57,920 nucleotides of DNA from the NCBI GenBank assembly GCA_002245135.1, contig NGBS01000337.1:1-57920 (forward strand), read 5' to 3'. The position numbers were made by a program, and so were the translations under genes. This document shows positions 53,774 through 57,920 of this stretch, piece after piece. The DNA comes from Proteromonas lacertae. Taxonomy: Eukaryota > Sar > Bigyra > Opalinata > Proteromonadidae. The notes below the pieces were generated by a model that was given only the letters and a program-made list of their open reading frames with translations, did no database searches and was not told the origin of the DNA. Within the stretch, counting starts at the first letter, position 1, and the number at the start of each line of letters is the position of its first letter.

Positions 53774-54145
53774 ATGTCTTATTATGAAGGATGGCCAAAA
53801 GGGTTTAAAATTAGTAAAGACTGGAATACATATATTCCTAAATCAGTTAACAGGAGTAAATGGAGAAAGAGCTATGATTTGTATAGAGACAAAGTAAAGA
53901 ATGCACTACAAAACAAAACAAAAGTTAAATTACAATATAGACAATTAATGAAAATGTATGAACGATTATTAGCTGCTAATCCACCTAAACAAAGAGGAAG
54001 ACCAAAAGGAAGTAAAGATAGAGCAAAACGTAAACCAAGACGAGCCGGTCCACGAGCCGCGCCAAAGAATGATCCACATCGTATAGTTGTGCATAATGGC
54101 AGGCATTATCAGTATGGTATTCCAGTTCCTAATATGGATAATTAA
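53774..54145 (+). CDS. AT-hook basic protein, putative virion core DNA-binding protein, 123 aa
   Basis: I chose the ATG at 53774 (MSYYEGWPKGFKISKDWNTY). An upstream open stretch of 24 codons has no ATG. Residues 70-100 contain KQRGRPKGSKDRAKRKPRRA, with the GRP core of an AT-hook that binds the minor groove of AT-rich DNA. The preceding helix (KLQYRQLMKMYERLLAAN) may mediate self-association. Small basic proteins like this condense the genome in adenovirus-like and Polinton-like virions. This role is inferred from composition and position only. Confidence 0.6.
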   Translation: MSYYEGWPKGFKISKDWNTYIPKSVNRSKWRKSYDLYRDKVKNALQNKTKVKLQYRQLMKMYERLLAANPPKQRGRPKGSKDRAKRKPRRAGPRAAPKNDPHRIVVHNGRHYQYGIPVPNMDN

Positions 54146-54249
54146 AGTAATTCTTTATATATTCTGTTTTTATGTAATATATGTGTGTTTGTTTCTGGTG
54201 TTTGGTATTGCTATATCCGGCCGCCACTTTGCAACTTGAATTGTAATAT

Positions 54250-54277
54250 AAGTTACAACTGGCGCCAGTTGTAACTT
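54250..54277. terminator. Perfect 28 bp palindrome between convergent genes
   Basis: AAGTTACAACTGGC is followed directly by its exact reverse complement. With the second hairpin at 54289-54318 it lies in the 235 bp between the ends of two convergent genes of element C, so a role at transcript ends is possible. A replication or packaging site is an alternative. Confidence 0.45.
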
Positions 54278-54288
54278 GAATTGTGATG

Positions 54289-54318
54289 TATCTTACAACT
54301 TGGGCCAGTTGTAAGATA
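54289..54318. repeat. Second palindrome, related sequence
   Basis: TATCTTACAACT and AGTTGTAAGATA flank a 6-base TGGGCC loop. Its core TTACAACT...CCAGTTGTAA repeats that of the 54250 palindrome, so the two probably arose by duplication. Confidence 0.6.
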
Positions 54319-54380
54319 CAAGTTTAACCAAAAATAAAAAAAACATAATATAATAATATAATATAAAAATTAAAAAATAA

Positions 54381-54617
54381 TTAAATAGTCATTTTCCTTT
54401 GTTTAGTGATTTCAATAAGAGATTGAGTATCCTTAAGTGTCTTATCATGTTCTAACCCTTTATTCATCATGGCATCTATGTTATTTCTAAGTTCTTCTAT
54501 GTCAGTATTGTTTGGAATACAATTGTGTGCCTTTAAGTATTTGAAAAGAGCCAAAGCTATCATATACAATACAAATACGAGAACTGAAAGCAAAACAGTT
54601 ATTACATCAAAGTCCAT
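54381..54617 (-). CDS. Small single-pass membrane protein of element C, 78 aa
   Basis: It opens MDFDVITVLLSVLVFVLYMI. Residues 7-25 form the membrane helix. KYLKAHNCIPNNTDIEELRN is followed by a helical tail ending KQRKMTI. It is homologous to 10975-11250 and to the broken copy in element B, with LLSVLVF and K(A/S)HNC(I/L)PN conserved. It lies downstream of the small conserved gene as in the other two elements. The frame is intact with TAA. Confidence 0.65.
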   Translation of the reverse strand: MDFDVITVLLSVLVFVLYMIALALFKYLKAHNCIPNNTDIEELRNNIDAMMNKGLEHDKTLKDTQSLIEITKQRKMTI

Positions 54618-54684
54618 GTGTGTTTATGAGAATCTTATATAAGAAAACAAAATTAATCAAAGTAATGTATTTATTATCAATAAA

Positions 54685-55281
54685 CTAACTTACAAGACAT
54701 TGGTTATTATTAATATATTCATCCTTAATGGATCTTGGTGATATTGGAGATAAGTCATAATCTGTGAGATTGACATTGTCATTGTCATTTTCAAGCTTGA
54801 CTTGTATTTCTTCTATATCTTTATTACTATTATCATTAGGAGGAGGTAATATATTAGCTTCATGATTCATCATAATAATACTTTCTAATAATTGATGAGT
54901 TTTTTCAAAAGATGGGTTTCTTTTCTCCTTAATCTTGTTAACACACTCAAGGAACATATTAGGTGTAATGCGCACAGTCTCATCTACATCAGAAATACCT
55001 AATCTTTGAATTAATTTCTCTTTACTCTCATCCCACCAACATCCATTTTTGAATCTATATTCCAAGTCTAATCTATACTGTTCATCGACGTATTTGAGTA
55101 TATATCTGATCTCACTATAAGTTAATTCCTTTTTATCACCACATATCAAATTCTATAATTTAGATTTGGTTGGCGCTCTCATTTTGCCATCCTTTCTAAA
55201 GCAATTAATGAGTATTTGTTTATCAGAGTTCCAAAAGTTATAAGGCACAGTACGATATTTATGCTCCTGATCGTTATTCAT
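54685..55281 (-). pseudogene. Conserved capsid-module protein of element C, one nonsense codon
   Basis: The true start is the ATG at 55281 (MNNDQEHKYRTVPYNFWNSD), followed by the conserved core CFRKDGKMRAPTKSKL. A TAG at 55153-55155 replaces the Tyr or His found next in the homologues. The frame then continues without shift through LTYSEIRYILKYVDEQYRLD to the TAA at 54685. The C-terminal end (LSPISPRSIKDEYINNN) matches that of the element B gene. Apart from the TAG the gene is intact at 198 codons. It is divergent from the penton-like gene. Confidence 0.65.
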
Positions 55282-55366
55282 TTTTAAAAAATATAAGTGT
55301 AATTAATACTAATAATGACAATATTGACATTATTAACGAATTTATTTTCAAAATAGATTTTATCTT
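55282..55366. promoter_or_regulatory. Divergent promoter of element C with AATATTGAC palindrome
   Basis: AATAATGACAATATTGACAT followed by TATT (55311-55334) is an imperfect palindrome with AATAATG/CATTATT arms. The central CAATATTGAC recurs in the matching gap of element B (15015-15050). Confidence 0.45.
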
Positions 55367-56326
55367 ATGTTAGTTTCGAATCATCGTGTGTACTACTTAA
55401 ATTCTGATATGATTGTATTATCTGATTCCATGGGCGGAGGAAACAAGTATAAGAAGACATTAAAATTGCAATCATTCGATGATGATTATACTCATGTCAG
55501 CTTATTACATGCTGTTATACCCAATTCATTCCCAACTATACAGGAAGAAACAAATGATGAGTTTTCATTAGTATTCACATTGGGATGGAGACATGATGTT
55601 CAAGTAGATGCACCAAAGTATCCAAACATCATAAAACACCTCAAAATACCAGAAGGATTCTATGATGAAACTCAGATATTAAGTATGATTAATAATTTAG
55701 TAAAAAATATGACATATGATGTTTTTGGAATAAAAGATGATGCATATAATGAAGATGGTTCACATGTGTCTATTATACAAGGAAAAGGAGATTTATTTCG
55801 TATAGACAATTTCGATGATAATCAAACATATCATATTGAGGTAGCTAATGATATGAATATAATATACTATCAAAAAGACCCAGTATATTGGATAGAAAAA
55901 TTAGAGATCATCACCAAAGATCTTAGTTACAAAATATTAGGTATACCCAAAAACAATTACTGGTGTTGTTTTAAAGAATATATTCCATCTGAAGAACCAG
56001 AGAATCAACAAGAAATTATGGTTAAGCCATTCCCATTTACTCAATTACCATTTCGTCCTTCTTTGATATGGGTTAATTCTATATCCATTAGATTAGACAT
56101 AGTGAATATTATGCAGGATTCAAATGTATTAGAAAATATACCCGTTTCAAATCCTGAGTTACCATTTATTACATATCAGAATAATGACATATTGAATACA
56201 TCGAAGAGATTTAATAATACCTATAACAATGGTATGATCACTATTCAGATTACTCAACAAAATGGCTATGAACTTAATCTTGATAATATTGAGTTTAATT
56301 TAGATATTGTTGTATTTAAAGTCTAA
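55367..56326 (+). CDS. Penton-like minor capsid protein of element C, 319 aa
   Basis: An intact frame from MLVSNHRVYYLNSDMIVLSD to DIVVFKV with TAA. It shares with the element B copy the HVSLLHAVIPNSFPTIQEET block, KIPEGFYDETQILSMINN (IP-G-Y penton-type motif), ITKDLSYKILGIPK, LPFRPSLIWVNSISIRLDIV and a nearly identical C-terminal 70 residues. The central region (residues 75-200) is the most variable. It is predicted to occupy capsid vertices. The major capsid gene starts 31 bases after its stop. Confidence 0.65.
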   Translation: MLVSNHRVYYLNSDMIVLSDSMGGGNKYKKTLKLQSFDDDYTHVSLLHAVIPNSFPTIQEETNDEFSLVFTLGWRHDVQVDAPKYPNIIKHLKIPEGFYDETQILSMINNLVKNMTYDVFGIKDDAYNEDGSHVSIIQGKGDLFRIDNFDDNQTYHIEVANDMNIIYYQKDPVYWIEKLEIITKDLSYKILGIPKNNYWCCFKEYIPSEEPENQQEIMVKPFPFTQLPFRPSLIWVNSISIRLDIVNIMQDSNVLENIPVSNPELPFITYQNNDILNTSKRFNNTYNNGMITIQITQQNGYELNLDNIEFNLDIVVFKV

Positions 56327-56357
56327 TTTTTATATTTCTTTATTCTTTTGTTTTCTA

Positions 56358-57842
56358 ATGGCTTTATCTATTCCAAAAGAACAGAAACATGGTGTAGATG
56401 TCCCTGTGATGCTACCCTTCTATAATTATGTGAGATTGACTCCGATGGGATCAACATCAGAATATACTCTAAGTGATAACACGTATACAGAAGAGATTAG
56501 ATGGGAGATAAGTGGAGATAATATCATTAATCTCGCTAAGTCATATATCCAATTCGATATAGATGTAGAAACAGAACCATGTAGCAAAAGGTTCAGAAGT
56601 AGGTGCTGTTAGAGCAGATTTAAGTAAGAAACTTATAAATAAAGATGATGATTTATATCCAAGTACAATTGGAGGAATTAAAGAAGGGTTTGGCTTGGCC
56701 TCTTTTAGAATTTGTAATCAGACTGGAACAGATCTGGTCAAGCTTGATGATTCGTATGAACCATATCGTGTATTTATGGATGAATTAGTTAGAAAGAGAT
56801 GCGATATATTCTATCAAGACAATTACTATGATGGAATACAATTAGATTGGAGTAACGATGAACACAGTTATCTTATTCAAGATGTTAATAAATGGAAAAT
56901 GGATAAAGAAACGGAAGATGATGAATTTACTAATACTGTAGAGATTTATAATGAAAGTGATGACAAAGTAACTAGTGCTATTCAATATAAGAATAAAAAG
57001 ACATTACATTTCAAATTACAGTTAGGTAAATTTTACAATACATTTGCTGCATTAAAGAGCGATGTATTCTTTGGAGAGAGAATGTATATATGCATTCGAT
57101 TCCAAACTAAAGCAAATTATGGAAATTTGAAATCATATACACCAACCGAATATTGTATTGATGAAAATGGCTTTGAAGATTTAAATAATGTTATAGCATG
57201 GGATAGGAATGGTGGTATTAAAAATATGATATTTAAGAATTTTAAATTTTATGCTTATATCAACAAGGATACTCAATGCAACAATAATACCAAAACAATA
57301 TTGTTTATCAAAACCTATTCAATTCAATGATTTCAGATGCCATCAAATTGTTGTACCATCAGGTGGATCTGGCATATTCAATTATTCTTTCACATTGAAT
57401 AGTTCCAATGGACCATTTGTTCGTTACATTATCTATAGGCCATGGATAGAATCATTAAAAAGATATGCACATGTACCTGAAAATGCACAATTCAGATGGA
57501 TGATCAATGACTTTGTCTATCAGCCAGATTATACACTTATGCAATATTATGATAGCTATATGACTGTCCGTGAATATTTCCAAGACTCATGGTTTGATAT
57601 ATTCAGAAAAAGATAAGAAGTTCAATGACAAGTTCTTTGAGATATTGAATTTTGGCTCTAAGGATTTGGACAATATTAAGAACCAGGCAGGTAGACCTTT
57701 GGCTACTGATATGAAAATAACCTTTGAATTTTCAACACCTGGTAAGAATGACTTTACTAATAATGATATCACTCATCGTTTCTATATCATCACTGGACGT
57801 ATGGTCACTATTAATGGAAGTGGTATTGTAAGTGTAGTTTAA
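56358..57842 (+). pseudogene. Major capsid protein of element C with three one-base shifts
   Basis: It starts at the ATG at 56358 (MALSIPKEQKHGVDVPVMLP) and ends ITGRMVTINGSGIVSVV with TAA at 57842, about 495 codons. Shifts occur near 56578 (ACCATG), near 57295 (AAAACAATA) and near 57612 (an AAAAA run); at each point the other frame continues the conserved protein exactly. Two shifts are in A-rich runs, so assembly error is possible. Otherwise all conserved blocks seen in A and B are present. It is the most complete capsid gene in the window and the reference for the other two. Confidence 0.7.
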
Positions 57843-57920
57843 AAATAATCATGTTTTTGTTATTTTTGTTATGAGTAAAGTTAATTTAGAAAAAATAAAC
57901 AACATAGTCATATAAATCCT

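Noticed and set aside
54685-55281. Reassignment of TAG to an amino acid
   Set aside because: TAG ends other genes at plausible sites (29863 gene, 41291, both polymerase remnants), and TGA and TAA also interrupt conserved frames.
12731-57842. Elements B and C as the two inverted repeats of one giant element
   Set aside because: They are in opposite orientation, but their proteins have diverged too far to be terminal repeats of a single element.
1-57920. CRISPR arrays, tRNA or rRNA genes
   Set aside because: No regularly spaced repeats, tRNA-like cloverleaf with the TTC-A-A box, or rRNA core sequences were noticed on reading. tRNAscan and rRNA profiles would settle this.

Overview
The window is AT-rich, mostly intronless eukaryotic-type DNA. 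It reads as a chromosome segment of a flagellated protist crowded with integrated, decaying Polinton/Maverick-like (virophage-like) DNA viruses and with transposons. Fragments of the ciliary protein HYDIN in one mobile unit indicate a host with a flagellum. Scarce introns, abundant Polinton-like elements and Mutator-like long-inverted-repeat elements would fit a parabasalid (trichomonad relative), but the species is inference only. I saw no rRNA, tRNA or CRISPR.

Layout. (1) 41-12730: a 12.7 kb Polinton-like element (A) with 138-141 bp terminal inverted repeats. It carries a protein-primed type B DNA polymerase that has lost its catalytic C-terminal half, an FtsK/HerA-type packaging ATPase, a major capsid protein, a penton-like minor capsid protein and several small genes. 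It sits inside the major capsid gene of a second element (B), with a 7 bp target duplication: a virus nested in a virus. (2) 12731-20480: remains of element B, with the same capsid module. One gene is split by a 0.56 kb MITE and another is broken by a nearly perfect 1.44 kb inverted duplication that encloses a Mutator-type DNA-binding protein. (3) 21.1-51.4 kb: a glycan-modification island with acyltransferase-3/OafA-like genes (four degraded copies), DDD-motif glycosyltransferases, a UDP-GlcNAc 2-epimerase fused to a glycosyltransferase, GT17, GT31 and GT61 enzymes, a fucosyltransferase-like protein and two SAM methyltransferases. Most of the intact ones start with a single membrane anchor, as Golgi type II enzymes do. 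A 3187 bp block (22861-26047 and 48252-51438) occurs twice as a direct repeat. Between these genes lie GC-richer mosaics of gene debris, a 3 kb inverted-repeat-bounded unit holding a class II ribonucleotide reductase pseudogene, a unit with hairpin-transposon ends holding HYDIN fragments and an adenain-like protease fragment, and a C-terminal polymerase fragment. (4) 51.9-57.9 kb: a third element (C) in inverted orientation relative to B, again with the divergent capsid module, plus an AT-hook virion-core-like protein.

How the genes relate. The three capsid modules share one plan: the penton-like and major capsid genes run one way, and a small conserved protein plus a one-pass membrane protein run the other way from a shared divergent promoter. 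The promoters of B and C carry a related AATATTGAC palindrome. The glycan genes could have been viral cargo or host glycan genes among which viruses inserted; the sequence does not decide this.

Many genes carry single-base indels or nonsense codons. Some may be assembly errors in homopolymers, but nonsense codons without indels (capsid gene B) and the transposon-split genes indicate real decay. Family assignments rest on motifs read by eye, without database searches.
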